Below, piece after piece: positions 1-7,951 of a stretch of 64,000 bases of DNA; positions within the stretch are counted from its first letter, which is position 1, and every line of letters starts with the position of its first letter. The notes beneath the pieces were generated by a model. That model was not told where the DNA came from. It worked only from the letters and a program-made list of their open reading frames with translations, and made no database searches. Origin of the DNA: Psychrilyobacter piezotolerans (lineage in GTDB: Bacteria > Fusobacteriota > Fusobacteriia > Fusobacteriales > Fusobacteriaceae); NCBI RefSeq assembly GCF_003391055.1, contig NZ_QUAJ01000001.1:186001-250000 (forward strand), given 5' to 3'. The position numbers and the translations under genes were made by a program.

Positions 1-209
1 GTCTTTACTTCTATATTATCTAATTCCGATAAACATTTTTCAACCAATGCTTTTCTTTCCTCTAAATTAAACCAATATTTTTTGTTGTGGCTGTTTAAAA
101 CACCCACTATTAATTTATTTGAAAATTTACTGGCACGTTTTATAATATCTAAATGCCCCTTAGTTATAGGATCAAAACTTCCTGCACATACTGCTACTAT
201 TTTTTTCAT
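1..209 (-). CDS. coaD: Phosphopantetheine adenylyltransferase, N-terminal part (cut by window edge)
   Basis: These are the first 69 codons of phosphopantetheine adenylyltransferase, which transfers AMP from ATP to 4'-phosphopantetheine in cytoplasmic coenzyme A synthesis. The visible N-terminus carries the nucleotidyltransferase signature GSFDPITKGH at residues 10-19, including the T-x-G-H phosphate-binding motif. The gene reads leftwards and the rest lies beyond base 1. Its ATG (207-209) begins one base after the rng stop codon, so the two are probably co-transcribed and translationally coupled. The identification from the signature is firm; only length and C-terminus cannot be judged. Confidence 0.9.
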   Translation of the reverse strand, partial: MKKIVAVCAGSFDPITKGHLDIIKRASKFSNKLIVGVLNSHNKKYWFNLEERKALVEKCLSELDNIEVK

Positions 210-210
210 C

Positions 211-1686
211 TTACATCTCCATTACTATTTCATAGTCATTATTGTTTTTTTCTTCATTTTTCTTATTTTTTTTCAGGACAAATTCCTTGTTACGTAATTT
301 TAAATATCCTGTTATAAACTCTATATAAGCCTCACAAATAAAGTCGTACAACTCCGCACTCGTAGCAAGCCTTATTCTCCTAATATCATCATCTTCCCCT
401 ATTTCTCTTATTTCTCTCATTATATCCAGGATAATACTCTCTTTAGATTTCACTGTTCCTGTCCCATCACAGCACGGACAAGGTTTTTGATAGTATTTAG
501 CCAGGGGGCTTCCCTGTCTTTTTCTCGTCATCTCAACCAGCCCAAGATCTGTAAAATGAATGATATTATTTTTTATCCTGTCTTTTTTTAAGCACTGCCC
601 CAATACTTCCACTACTTTCAGCTTGTCTTTTTCCACCTTCATATCGATAAAATCTATGATGATAATCCCACTGAGGTTTCTAAGTCTCAGCTGTCTTGCT
701 ATCTCTATGGCTGCTTCTACATTAGTTTCCACTACCGTCTCTTCCAGGTTCGTCATCCCTGTATTCCTGCCTGTATTCACATCTATACTTATGAGAGCTT
801 CTGTCTTTTGGATGATCAGATATCCCCCGCAGTCTAACCAGACCCTTTCATTTAGAGCCGCCTCCAATCCCTTGGTTACATTGTAGTGATCGAAAATATG
901 GAGGGAACTCTCAAATAATTTCACCTTGGTTTTAAATGTATTGTCGGAAAATGCCCTTACATAGTCCACTATCTCCCAATACCTTTTCTCATCATCTATT
1001 ATCAACTCATCTATTTGATTGGAAAAAACATCCCTTACAGTTCTTGTAACCATATCGTTATCCTGGTATAGAATCTCTCCTGCACGGCTTTTTTTAAAAC
1101 TGTTCTCTATATTTTTCCATTTTTTTACCAAATATTCAATCTCCCTTTCAAAATGAAGATTAGTTTTATCCTTAGCTGCAGTCCTTATAATAACCCCCAT
1201 CTCATCAGGTTTTATCTTGTGGATTGCGGTTTCCAGCCTCTCTCTCTCTTCAGGCTCCTTTATCTTTTGCGAGATAGCAATATGGCTGTCGTTTGGCATC
1301 AGAACCAAATATTTTCCAGGTATAGTATAGTGGGTAGTCACACGAGCTCCCTTATCACCCCGGGGTTCCTTTACTATTTGGACTATTATTTCATCTCCTA
1401 CACTGAGGATCTCCTCTATGGGTCTATTGCTGTTTTTTACACCACTCAGATATTTTTCCTCAAATTCACGCAGATCCCGGACATGCAAAAAAGCATTTTT
1501 TTCTGTGCCAATATCCAAAAATGCTGATTCCATTCCAGGTAATACATTGGCTACCCTAGCCTTATATATATTACCATTTATTCTATTTTGTTCGTTCCTC
1601 TGTATAAAAAATTCTGTGAGTTTATCTTCCTCTAAAAGAGCTGCTCTCTCCTCGAAATCACTTATACTTATTATTATCTGATTCAT
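211..1686 (-). CDS. rng: Ribonuclease G/E family endoribonuclease
   Basis: A single-strand-specific endoribonuclease of the RNase E/G family, which acts in rRNA 5' maturation and mRNA turnover. An S1-type RNA-binding domain lies around residues 38-120. The catalytic core has the metal-binding aspartates in SIDVNTGR (Asp302) and in IIDFIDM (Asp345, Asp348), and the zinc-link motif CPCC is at 403-406. At 491 residues it has RNase G size and lacks the long disordered C-terminal scaffold of RNase E. Its ATG overlaps the stop of the upstream radical SAM gene by two bases, and coaD follows one base after its stop. Confidence 0.93.
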   Translation of the reverse strand: MNQIIISISDFEERAALLEEDKLTEFFIQRNEQNRINGNIYKARVANVLPGMESAFLDIGTEKNAFLHVRDLREFEEKYLSGVKNSNRPIEEILSVGDEIIVQIVKEPRGDKGARVTTHYTIPGKYLVLMPNDSHIAISQKIKEPEERERLETAIHKIKPDEMGVIIRTAAKDKTNLHFEREIEYLVKKWKNIENSFKKSRAGEILYQDNDMVTRTVRDVFSNQIDELIIDDEKRYWEIVDYVRAFSDNTFKTKVKLFESSLHIFDHYNVTKGLEAALNERVWLDCGGYLIIQKTEALISIDVNTGRNTGMTNLEETVVETNVEAAIEIARQLRLRNLSGIIIIDFIDMKVEKDKLKVVEVLGQCLKKDRIKNNIIHFTDLGLVEMTRKRQGSPLAKYYQKPCPCCDGTGTVKSKESIILDIMREIREIGEDDDIRRIRLATSAELYDFICEAYIEFITGYLKLRNKEFVLKKNKKNEEKNNNDYEIVMEM

Positions 1687-2714
1687 AATATACCACTCTC
1701 TAAAATTTTATTTAAGATTTCTTTCCTAGTATATTCTATCCTATTTACCACTACTTTTTCCAGTGATAAACTATTATCTCCCTTTATAGTCATCTTTTTT
1801 CCAAAAAATAACTTGTTTTTTTTATTCATCCCTACTATTTTAGAGATGTTTTTCTCATGGGTAACTATATCCAAAGTTTCTAAATTTAGTGATCTTAAAA
1901 ATCTACCATAGATTTCTGTCTCAATAGTTTCCTTAAAAGCCGGATGAAAAGGTCCTGCTTTTATTACCCCCTCTTCACAAAGATCGTCGGAGGGCTGCAG
2001 TCCTACCCTGATTATATTTATATCATTCAGTTCAAACAAAACCATGATCGGCAACACCCTCATAACAGCTTCTTCCAACTCCATGGGGCTGTATTCCTTA
2101 TCATAATACATCTTTTCTAATTTCGTATTATTTATAACCAATGTAGGATATATCCTTACCATATCCGGTTTTATCTCCACTACCCTTTCTGCTGTTTTGT
2201 AATCTGTCTTGTTGGTAGACCCAGGGAGTCCGGGCATTACCTGTATTCCTAATTTAAAACCATAACTCTTTATTAAAGTAGATGCCGCTTCTACTATATT
2301 AGATTTATAACCTCTTTCAGACCGGGACAAGACCTCATCATCCAGAGACTGTACTCCCAACTCTATAGTTGTTACACCGTATTTCAGGAGAAGGTCCAAT
2401 ATCTTTTCATTGATGTAGTCAGGTCTTGTAGACAGTCTGATCCCATCTACAAGACCTGCATCGATATACGGTTTAACTGTAGCTAAATATCCTTCCTGTA
2501 TCCTCTTGTCAATCCCTGTAAAGGTTCCACCAAAAAAAGCTACTTCTTTAACCGAATTCTTTGGTAGAATCTCTAAATGTTCTTCTATTATTTCTTTAAT
2601 ATCGGAACATGTGACGTCGGTTTCCCTACCATTTATCTTCACCTGATTACAAAATACACAGGTGTGGGGACAACCAAAGTGACTTATGAATATTGGAATG
2701 TTATAATGTTTCAA
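1683..2714 (-). CDS. Elp3-like radical SAM protein
   Basis: A radical S-adenosylmethionine enzyme that resembles the radical SAM half of Elp3. The N-terminal 4Fe-4S motif is CPHTCVFC (Cys15, Cys19, Cys22), followed by the glycine-rich SAM-contacting segment FFGGTFTG. At 343 residues it lacks the C-terminal acetyltransferase domain of true Elp3, so tRNA wobble-uridine modification should not be assumed; the substrate is unknown. The start is a TTG at 2712-2714, 11 bases inside the end of rnc, because the residues just after it (KHYNIPIF) are part of the conserved N-terminus and no better start exists. It sits between rnc and rng, a context suggesting RNA metabolism. Confidence 0.82.
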   Translation of the reverse strand: MKHYNIPIFISHFGCPHTCVFCNQVKINGRETDVTCSDIKEIIEEHLEILPKNSVKEVAFFGGTFTGIDKRIQEGYLATVKPYIDAGLVDGIRLSTRPDYINEKILDLLLKYGVTTIELGVQSLDDEVLSRSERGYKSNIVEAASTLIKSYGFKLGIQVMPGLPGSTNKTDYKTAERVVEIKPDMVRIYPTLVINNTKLEKMYYDKEYSPMELEEAVMRVLPIMVLFELNDINIIRVGLQPSDDLCEEGVIKAGPFHPAFKETIETEIYGRFLRSLNLETLDIVTHEKNISKIVGMNKKNKLFFGKKMTIKGDNSLSLEKVVVNRIEYTRKEILNKILESGIL

Positions 2715-3408
2715 TATATTTTATTCCCAAACTGTCACAGGCATGTTTTGCGGCTTTCTGCTCTGCTGTTTTTTTGTTTTTTCCCTCTCCTGATCCTACT
2801 AATTCACTATTTATAAATACACCTATCTTAAAAAATTTAGCATGATCCGGTCCATCTTCACCTATAAGCTCATAGGTAGGTACTTCCTTATATTTTCTTT
2901 GGCTGTACTCCTGCAGGGCCGTTTTAAAATCTATCAATTCATCATTTTCATAGATGTGCTCTATCTCATAAACCAGATGGGATAAACCGTATTTTCTAGC
3001 AGTTTCTAAGTCCGAATCCAGGTAGATAGCTCCTAATACCGATTCAAATACATCTCCTAAGATTGAAGATCTATCCCTTCCCCCGGTGACTTCCTCTCCC
3101 TTACTCAAAAAAAGATATTCACCTAATTTTAATTTTCTTGATATTTTCGCTAATACCGGTTCACTTACTACCATTGATTTTAATTTAGCCAGATCACCCT
3201 CTGAGGATTCTTTAAAATTTTTATATAAATATTCAGTAACGACAAGATCTAGAACTGCGTCTCCTAACAGTTCTAGTCTTTCGTTGCTTATTTTTTTATA
3301 TTCCTTATTTTCATTTCCATAAGATCTATGAAGTAAGGCATGTTTTAAAAGTTTTTTATCCTTAAAAGTGTGACCCAGAATTTTTTCTAATTCCAAGTAT
3401 TTTTTCAT
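2701..3408 (-). CDS. rnc: Ribonuclease III
   Basis: Double-strand-specific endoribonuclease that processes rRNA precursors and structured RNAs. The RNase III signature NERLELLGD lies at residues 42-50, and the second acidic metal-binding segment GDVFESVLGAIYLD follows near residue 120. A double-stranded RNA-binding domain fills the C-terminal third, ending in the typical KTAEQKAAKHACDSL helix. The length of 235 residues is normal. The ATG is preceded by GGGTGGAG. It is the first gene of the rnc-radical SAM-rng-coaD run, all on the minus strand with overlapping or abutting ends. Confidence 0.95.
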   Translation of the reverse strand: MKKYLELEKILGHTFKDKKLLKHALLHRSYGNENKEYKKISNERLELLGDAVLDLVVTEYLYKNFKESSEGDLAKLKSMVVSEPVLAKISRKLKLGEYLFLSKGEEVTGGRDRSSILGDVFESVLGAIYLDSDLETARKYGLSHLVYEIEHIYENDELIDFKTALQEYSQRKYKEVPTYELIGEDGPDHAKFFKIGVFINSELVGSGEGKNKKTAEQKAAKHACDSLGIKYIETL

Positions 3409-3423
3409 TTCTCCACCCTTATA

Positions 3424-3530
3424 ATTGACTCTTCCTCCCTATGGTTTCTCGATTCACGAGTATTAAAATCAATTCTAGTTAGAATGAATTTTAAATGTGA
3501 TAAAGGAAACCAAAGCTCAGGGAAAGAGTT
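3424..3530. repeat. Intergenic foldable repeat between rnc and fabF (family C relative)
   Basis: The spacer holds an imperfect inverted repeat, AAAATCAATTCT and AGAATGAATTTT, around a four-base loop. Outside it lie GGTTTCTCGATTCACGAGTA on one side and GGAAACC on the other. The same phrase (TTTGGTTTCTC, then a CACGAGTA-like box, then an AT-rich hairpin) recurs at about 31380-31480 and, inverted, at about 57140-57220, so this is a degenerate member of a dispersed family. No separate terminator for fabF is evident, and the stem-loop may serve as one. Confidence 0.55.
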
Positions 3531-3536
3531 AGTTTT

Positions 3537-4778
3537 TTAGTTCTCGTATTTTTTCATAGCTATTACTGCGTTATGCCCACCAAATCCTAATGATGTAGAC
3601 ATTCCTACTCTTATTTCCTTCTTTCTCGCTTCATTTGGAACGTAATCTAAATCACATTCTTCATCTGGATTTTCATAGTTGATAGTCGGTGGCATTATCC
3701 CTTCACTTATTCCTAGGGCTAATATTACACCTTCAATTCCACCTGCTGCTCCAAGTGCATGACCTGTAGCTCCCTTAGTAGATGATACCGCTAAATCTTT
3801 AGCATGATCTCCAAAAACAGTCTTTATAGCTGCTGTTTCCAGCCTGTCATTAGCTGGTGTAGAAGTTCCATGTGCATTGATATAGTCAACTGTAGTTTTA
3901 TCTATATTTCCCTGCTTTATAGCCATCTCCATAGCTCTTGCTGCTCCCTCTCCACCTGGTCCTGGGGAAGTGATATGGTGAGCGTCACAAGTTTCTCCAT
4001 ATCCTACGATCTCTGCATATATCTTTGCTCCACGTGCTTTAGCCTGTTCCAATTCTTCCAAGATCACTATTCCTGATCCCTCTCCCATTACAAATCCATC
4101 TCTATCCACGTTAAATGGTCTAGATGCTTTAGTCGGCTCATCATTTCTAGTAGATAATGCTTTCATATTAGCAAAACCTGTGATCGCAAATTCTGTGATA
4201 CAAGCTTCAGTTCCACCTGCTATCATAGTATCAGTTTTCCCATATTTGATCATCTCAAAAGCATCTCCAATTGAGTGAGTTCCTGCAGCACATGCTGTTA
4301 CTATAGTTTTATTTGGTCCCTTAGCACCAGTGTATATTCCTACATTTCCAGAAGCCATATTAGCTATCATTGCAGGTATTGTAAATGGAGATACTCTTCT
4401 AGCACCTTTATCTAATAAAGTCTTATGTTGAGTTTCAAAAATTTCCATCCCACCAATTCCAGAACTAACTATAGTTCCTACAGAAGTTGCATTTTCTTCA
4501 GTTATCTCAAACTTTGCATCTTCCAAGGCCATCTTAGCTGCTGCTATGGCAAATTGTGTGTTTCTAGCTAATTTTTTTACTTCTTTTTTTTCAATTCCAA
4601 AATCTGTAGGATCGAAATCAGTTACTTCTCCAGCTATCTTTACCGATGTATTTTCAGTATCAAAACTCTCTATTCTCTTTATTCCGCACTCTCCAGCTTT
4701 TATTTTAGCCCAAGATTTTTCTACCCCTGTTCCTAGTGCAGTTATCATTCCTACCCCAGTAATTACGACTCTTCTCAT
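3537..4778 (-). CDS. fabF: 3-oxoacyl-[acyl-carrier-protein] synthase II
   Basis: Condensing enzyme of type II fatty-acid elongation, joining malonyl-ACP to acyl-ACP with loss of CO2. The active-site cysteine is Cys163 in TACAAGTHS. The two histidines are His303 in NAHGTSTP and His340 in KGATGHALGAAGG, and the conserved lysine is Lys335, so the triad is intact. At 413 residues it has FabF size. The ATG follows GAGGTGAAAAG. It is the last gene of the fab cluster and is separated from acpP by a 148-base spacer containing a probable terminator, so its transcription may partly rely on readthrough or a local promoter that I cannot place well. Confidence 0.95.
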   Translation of the reverse strand: MRRVVITGVGMITALGTGVEKSWAKIKAGECGIKRIESFDTENTSVKIAGEVTDFDPTDFGIEKKEVKKLARNTQFAIAAAKMALEDAKFEITEENATSVGTIVSSGIGGMEIFETQHKTLLDKGARRVSPFTIPAMIANMASGNVGIYTGAKGPNKTIVTACAAGTHSIGDAFEMIKYGKTDTMIAGGTEACITEFAITGFANMKALSTRNDEPTKASRPFNVDRDGFVMGEGSGIVILEELEQAKARGAKIYAEIVGYGETCDAHHITSPGPGGEGAARAMEMAIKQGNIDKTTVDYINAHGTSTPANDRLETAAIKTVFGDHAKDLAVSSTKGATGHALGAAGGIEGVILALGISEGIMPPTINYENPDEECDLDYVPNEARKKEIRVGMSTSLGFGGHNAVIAMKKYEN

Positions 4779-4894
4779 CTTTTCACCTCATAATATTTAA
4801 GTTTTTTAAATAACCATCTCTAAATTGTAGCTTCCTACCAATTGTTGATTTTCTATTATCATATCTAATCTACAGACAGTTTTTTAAATAAAAT

Positions 4895-4918
4895 GATAGG
4901 GGATATAACTCCCCTATC
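4895..4918 (-). terminator. Probable terminator or attenuator after acpP
   Basis: Perfect hairpin GATAGGGG / CCCCTATC with an eight-base loop, just after the acpP stop codon. On the minus strand it is followed by ATTTTATTT, a moderately T-rich tract. Partial readthrough into fabF is likely. Confidence 0.65.
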
Positions 4919-4926
4919 TATAATCT

Positions 4927-5151
4927 TTATTTAGCTGCTTCTACGAAGTTAAGTACATCTTGAACAGTTTTGATTTTTTCAGCATCTGCATCAGGAATTT
5001 CGATATCGAACTCTTCTTCGAATGCCATGATTAATTCTACTGTATCTAATGAATCTGCTCCTAAATCGTCGATGAAGTTCGCCTCTAAAGTTACTTGATC
5101 CGCGTCTACACCTAATTGATCTACTATTACTTCTTTAATTTTATCTAACAT
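4927..5151 (-). CDS. acpP: Acyl carrier protein
   Basis: Small acidic carrier that holds growing acyl chains on a 4'-phosphopantetheine arm attached to Ser34 in the motif GADSLD. The 74 residues have the usual length and four-helix pattern, and are rich in Glu and Asp. The ATG is preceded by AAGGAGGAAAAAATT, a very strong ribosome-binding site suited to high expression. It lies between fabG and fabF. It appears to have its own promoter in the 78-base gap to fabG and is followed by a hairpin, so it is probably made in excess of its neighbours. Confidence 0.97.
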   Translation of the reverse strand: MLDKIKEVIVDQLGVDADQVTLEANFIDDLGADSLDTVELIMAFEEEFDIEIPDADAEKIKTVQDVLNFVEAAK

Positions 5152-5187
5152 AATTTTTTCCTCCTTGAATTTAATTTACACTTTATA

Positions 5188-5216
5188 ATAATAACAAATT
5201 TTGTACATTTTTTCAA
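5188..5216 (-). promoter_or_regulatory. acpP promoter with weak copy of the fatty-acid operator
   Basis: On the minus strand: -35 TTGAAA (5211-5216), 17-base spacer, -10 TATTAT (5188-5193). The sequence at 5191-5204, ATAACAAATTTTGT on the plus strand, matches the ATAACA-NN-TGTTAT palindrome at 10 of 12 fixed positions. It overlaps the -10 box by three bases, the same placement as at the tetR and porin promoters. The promoter is fairly convincing. The operator is weaker and depends on the position match. Confidence 0.5.
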
Positions 5217-5229
5217 CCTTAAAAAGGTT

Positions 5230-5982
5230 TTAAGGCATTATCATACCACCATTAACACTTAAAGTCTGCCCTGTTATATATGTAGACAGATCCGAAGCTA
5301 AAAATAACACTGCATTAGCTATATCTTCCGGTTCTCCCATCTTACCTAGTGGTATTGAATTTAACATAGCTTCCTTTGCAGCAAAACTTATAACATTCGT
5401 CATATCAGATTTTATATATCCTGGTGCTATAGCATTTACCCTTACATTTCTTTTAGCTGATTCACGAGCCAGTGATTTAGTCATCCCTATAAGTCCGGCT
5501 TTAGAGGTAGCATAGTTTACCTGCCCCATATTTCCTGTAAGCCCTACTACAGAGGTCATATTTATAATCGATCCAGACCTTTGCTTAGTCATAGTTCTAT
5601 AAAACCCCTGAGTCACATAAAATATTCCTTTTAGGTTTACATCCATAACCGAGTCCCAATCTTCTTCTTTCATCTTCATAAACAGCCCATCTCTTGTGAT
5701 ACCGGCATTATTTACCAGGATATCTACTCTGCCAAATTTTTCTATAGTTTTGTTTACCAGATTTGTTACATCTTCTTTAGAAGTAACATTGGTTTGCACC
5801 GCCAAGGCTTCCACGCCGTATTTAGCAGATATTTCGCCAGCTATCTCTTCTATTTTTTCAATAGCAGAACTTCCGATTATTACTACATCAGCTCCACTTT
5901 CAGCTAATTTTTCCACAACAGATCTTCCGATCCCCCTTGTAGATCCAGTAACTACCGCTACCTTACCCTTTAAATTAATCAT
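5230..5982 (-). CDS. fabG: 3-oxoacyl-[acyl-carrier-protein] reductase
   Basis: NADPH-dependent reductase of the fatty-acid cycle, converting 3-oxoacyl-ACP to 3-hydroxyacyl-ACP. The short-chain dehydrogenase Rossmann motif TGSTRGIG is at residues 12-19, NNAG is present, and the catalytic set is Ser in NMTSVVG with Tyr and Lys in YATSK. The C-terminus GQTLSVNGGMIMP is typical. I start it at the ATG at 5980-5982 because ATAAGGAGACTATT stands directly upstream; an in-frame ATG at 6009 would lie within fabD and has no ribosome-binding site. The resulting 250 residues are the normal FabG length. It is preceded by fabD, whose stop lies ten bases upstream. Confidence 0.95.
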   Translation of the reverse strand: MINLKGKVAVVTGSTRGIGRSVVEKLAESGADVVIIGSSAIEKIEEIAGEISAKYGVEALAVQTNVTSKEDVTNLVNKTIEKFGRVDILVNNAGITRDGLFMKMKEEDWDSVMDVNLKGIFYVTQGFYRTMTKQRSGSIINMTSVVGLTGNMGQVNYATSKAGLIGMTKSLARESAKRNVRVNAIAPGYIKSDMTNVISFAAKEAMLNSIPLGKMGEPEDIANAVLFLASDLSTYITGQTLSVNGGMIMP

Positions 5983-5992
5983 AATAGTCTCC

Positions 5993-6886
5993 TTATATCG
6001 ATTCGACATTTACCACTTCTAAAGTTTTATCTATCTTTCTAACTAAACCTTTTAATACTTTTCCAGGTCCAATCTCATAGAATTTAGTTACTCCATTATC
6101 CCTTAATTTTTCGATTGTTTCAACCCATCTTACAGGACCAAAAGTCTGGTGGTATAACTCTTCTTTTATTTTTGCAGCATCCTTTAAAAACTCTACTCCT
6201 GTATTAGACAAGATCTCGATATTTCCTTCCATAAAGTTGAATTTATCAAAATCAGCTTTTAATCTGTCTCCTGCCGGTTTCATCAATGATGAATGAAATG
6301 GCCCGGATACAGCCAGTACCATAGCTCTTTTAGCTCCTGCTTCCTTTAACTTCTCACATGCTGCAGCAATGGCATCTTTTGATCCCGCTATTACAGTCTG
6401 CTTAGGTTCGTTATAGTTTACAGCTTCTACTATTCCATCTATACTTTCACAGATCTCCTCGATCTTAGCTGATTCCAGCCCGATAATAGCTGCCATAGTT
6501 CCGTCTACCTCACCTGAAACTACGTTCATAATCTCCCCTCTAAGGGCAGTTAATCTCACTGTATCACAAGTTGATAATACGTTAGCAGTTCCTAATGCTG
6601 AGTACTCTCCCAGTGAATGTCCAGCCGCATAGTCTGCTTCGATTCCGCTGTCCTTTAATAACTTAGTCAATACCAACGACATAGTTACTATAGCAGGCTG
6701 TGTATATTTTGTTTGTTTTAACTTCTCCTCAGGTCCGTTAAACATAGTTTCTTTTAAGTCTAAATCTAAGCTATCAAAAATTTCATCAAAATATTTTTTA
6801 GCCATCTCATTTGTTTCATATAATTCCTTACCCATTCCAACATATTGTGTTCCTTGTCCTGGATATATAAACGCTATTTTCGACAT
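5993..6886 (-). CDS. fabD: Malonyl-CoA:ACP transacylase
   Basis: Transfers malonyl groups from CoA to acyl carrier protein, supplying the extender unit. The motif GQGTQ is at residues 10-14, the nucleophile elbow GHSLGE has Ser91, and the partner histidine is in SGPFHSSLM near residue 197. The ATG at 6886 follows AAGGGAGGAACA; an in-frame ATG six codons earlier lacks a site and would lie at the predicted transcription start. The product is 297 residues, normal for FabD. It is the first gene behind an internal, operator-bearing promoter (6903-6944), so fabD-fabG can be transcribed separately from plsX-fabH. Confidence 0.95.
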   Translation of the reverse strand: MSKIAFIYPGQGTQYVGMGKELYETNEMAKKYFDEIFDSLDLDLKETMFNGPEEKLKQTKYTQPAIVTMSLVLTKLLKDSGIEADYAAGHSLGEYSALGTANVLSTCDTVRLTALRGEIMNVVSGEVDGTMAAIIGLESAKIEEICESIDGIVEAVNYNEPKQTVIAGSKDAIAAACEKLKEAGAKRAMVLAVSGPFHSSLMKPAGDRLKADFDKFNFMEGNIEILSNTGVEFLKDAAKIKEELYHQTFGPVRWVETIEKLRDNGVTKFYEIGPGKVLKGLVRKIDKTLEVVNVESI

Positions 6887-6902
6887 TGTTCCTCCCTTAA
6901 TC

Positions 6903-6944
6903 ATAACACCTGTAATTTATATCACATAACACCTGTTATGTCAA
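6903..6944 (-). promoter_or_regulatory. Internal fab promoter with two palindromic operators
   Basis: On the minus strand a near-consensus promoter: -35 TTGACA (6939-6944), 17-base spacer, -10 TATAAA (6916-6921). The spacer holds a perfect copy of the palindrome ATAACACCTGTTAT (6926-6939). A second copy, ATAACACCTGTAAT (6903-6916, one mismatch), covers the expected transcription start; the copies are 23 bases apart. A repressor bound here would block both polymerase binding and start. The same motif is found at the tetR, porin and yceD promoters, so the bound protein is inferred to be the TetR protein at 12342-12923. Confidence 0.8.
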
Positions 6945-6955
6945 ATTTTGTGTGA

Positions 6956-7951
6956 CTAATATGCCCACTTCATAACACATGATGCATAGGTCAATCCGGC
7001 TCCGAAACCTACCAACGCTATATTATCACCTTTTTTAATCATTCCTTTTTCCAACGCTTCTCCCAAGGCTAACCCAACGGAAGCTGCTGATGTATTTCCA
7101 TATCTATCCAAGTTTAGCACAAATTTTTCTGCCGGGAATCCCAACTTTTTTGCTGCTGAACTTATGATTCTCATATTAGCTTGGTGAGGTACGATTAGTT
7201 CTAATTCATCTATACCTATACCTGTATTTTCCAATACTTTTTCCACTGCTCCAGGCATGGCTTTTACTGCAAATTTAAAAACTTCCTGTCCCTTCATCTT
7301 AAGGTAGTGAGATCTATTATCTATAGTTTCATGGGTTGCAGGAGTTCTAGATCCACCTGCCGGGATGATCAATACATCATCCAAATCTCCGTCAGCACCC
7401 AGATGAGAACCTATAAGGCCGTAACCCTCTTCAACCTCTCCCAGTACTGCCGCTGCCGCTCCATCACCAAATAGTACACAGGTATTCCTGTCTTCCCAAT
7501 CCAAAATTCTAGAGAATACTTCCGCACCTATCACCAATACTTTTTTATACATACCAGTTGCTATAAAGTTCCCTCCGGCTTCCAGTCCGTATACAAATCC
7601 ACTGCAGGCCGCACCCAGGTCAAATGCTGCTGCATGATGTGCTCCCAATCTTTTTTGCAGCATAGCCGATACAGAGGGAGTAAAATAATCCGGTGTCAGC
7701 GTAGCCACAACTATGAGGTCTATCTCCTCCGCCTTGGTATTAGATGATTCCAAGGCCTTCACTGCTGCATTGTAAGCAAGGTCAGAGGTAGCTTCATTCT
7801 CTGCCGCTATCCTTCTTTCCTTTATCCCTGTCATCTTTTGTATCCATGCATCTGAAGTATCCACTATTTTTTCTAAATCAGAATTTGTCATTATTTTTTC
7901 AGGGACATAGGTTCCTATTCCCAATATCCCAAAATTTTTAAGAGTTTTCAT
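6956..7951 (-). CDS. fabH: 3-oxoacyl-[acyl-carrier-protein] synthase III
   Basis: Initiating condensing enzyme, joining an acyl-CoA primer to malonyl-ACP. The active-site cysteine is Cys116 in DLGAACSGF, the histidine is in VPHQANMR and the asparagine in RYGNTSAAS, so the Cys-His-Asn triad is complete. The 331 residues are typical. The ATG follows CGGAGGAGAAA and overlaps the end of plsX by 14 bases, which implies coupling. The gap to fabD carries a promoter with two operators, dividing the cluster into plsX-fabH and fabD-fabG halves. Confidence 0.95.
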   Translation of the reverse strand: MKTLKNFGILGIGTYVPEKIMTNSDLEKIVDTSDAWIQKMTGIKERRIAAENEATSDLAYNAAVKALESSNTKAEEIDLIVVATLTPDYFTPSVSAMLQKRLGAHHAAAFDLGAACSGFVYGLEAGGNFIATGMYKKVLVIGAEVFSRILDWEDRNTCVLFGDGAAAAVLGEVEEGYGLIGSHLGADGDLDDVLIIPAGGSRTPATHETIDNRSHYLKMKGQEVFKFAVKAMPGAVEKVLENTGIGIDELELIVPHQANMRIISSAAKKLGFPAEKFVLNLDRYGNTSAASVGLALGEALEKGMIKKGDNIALVGFGAGLTYASCVMKWAY

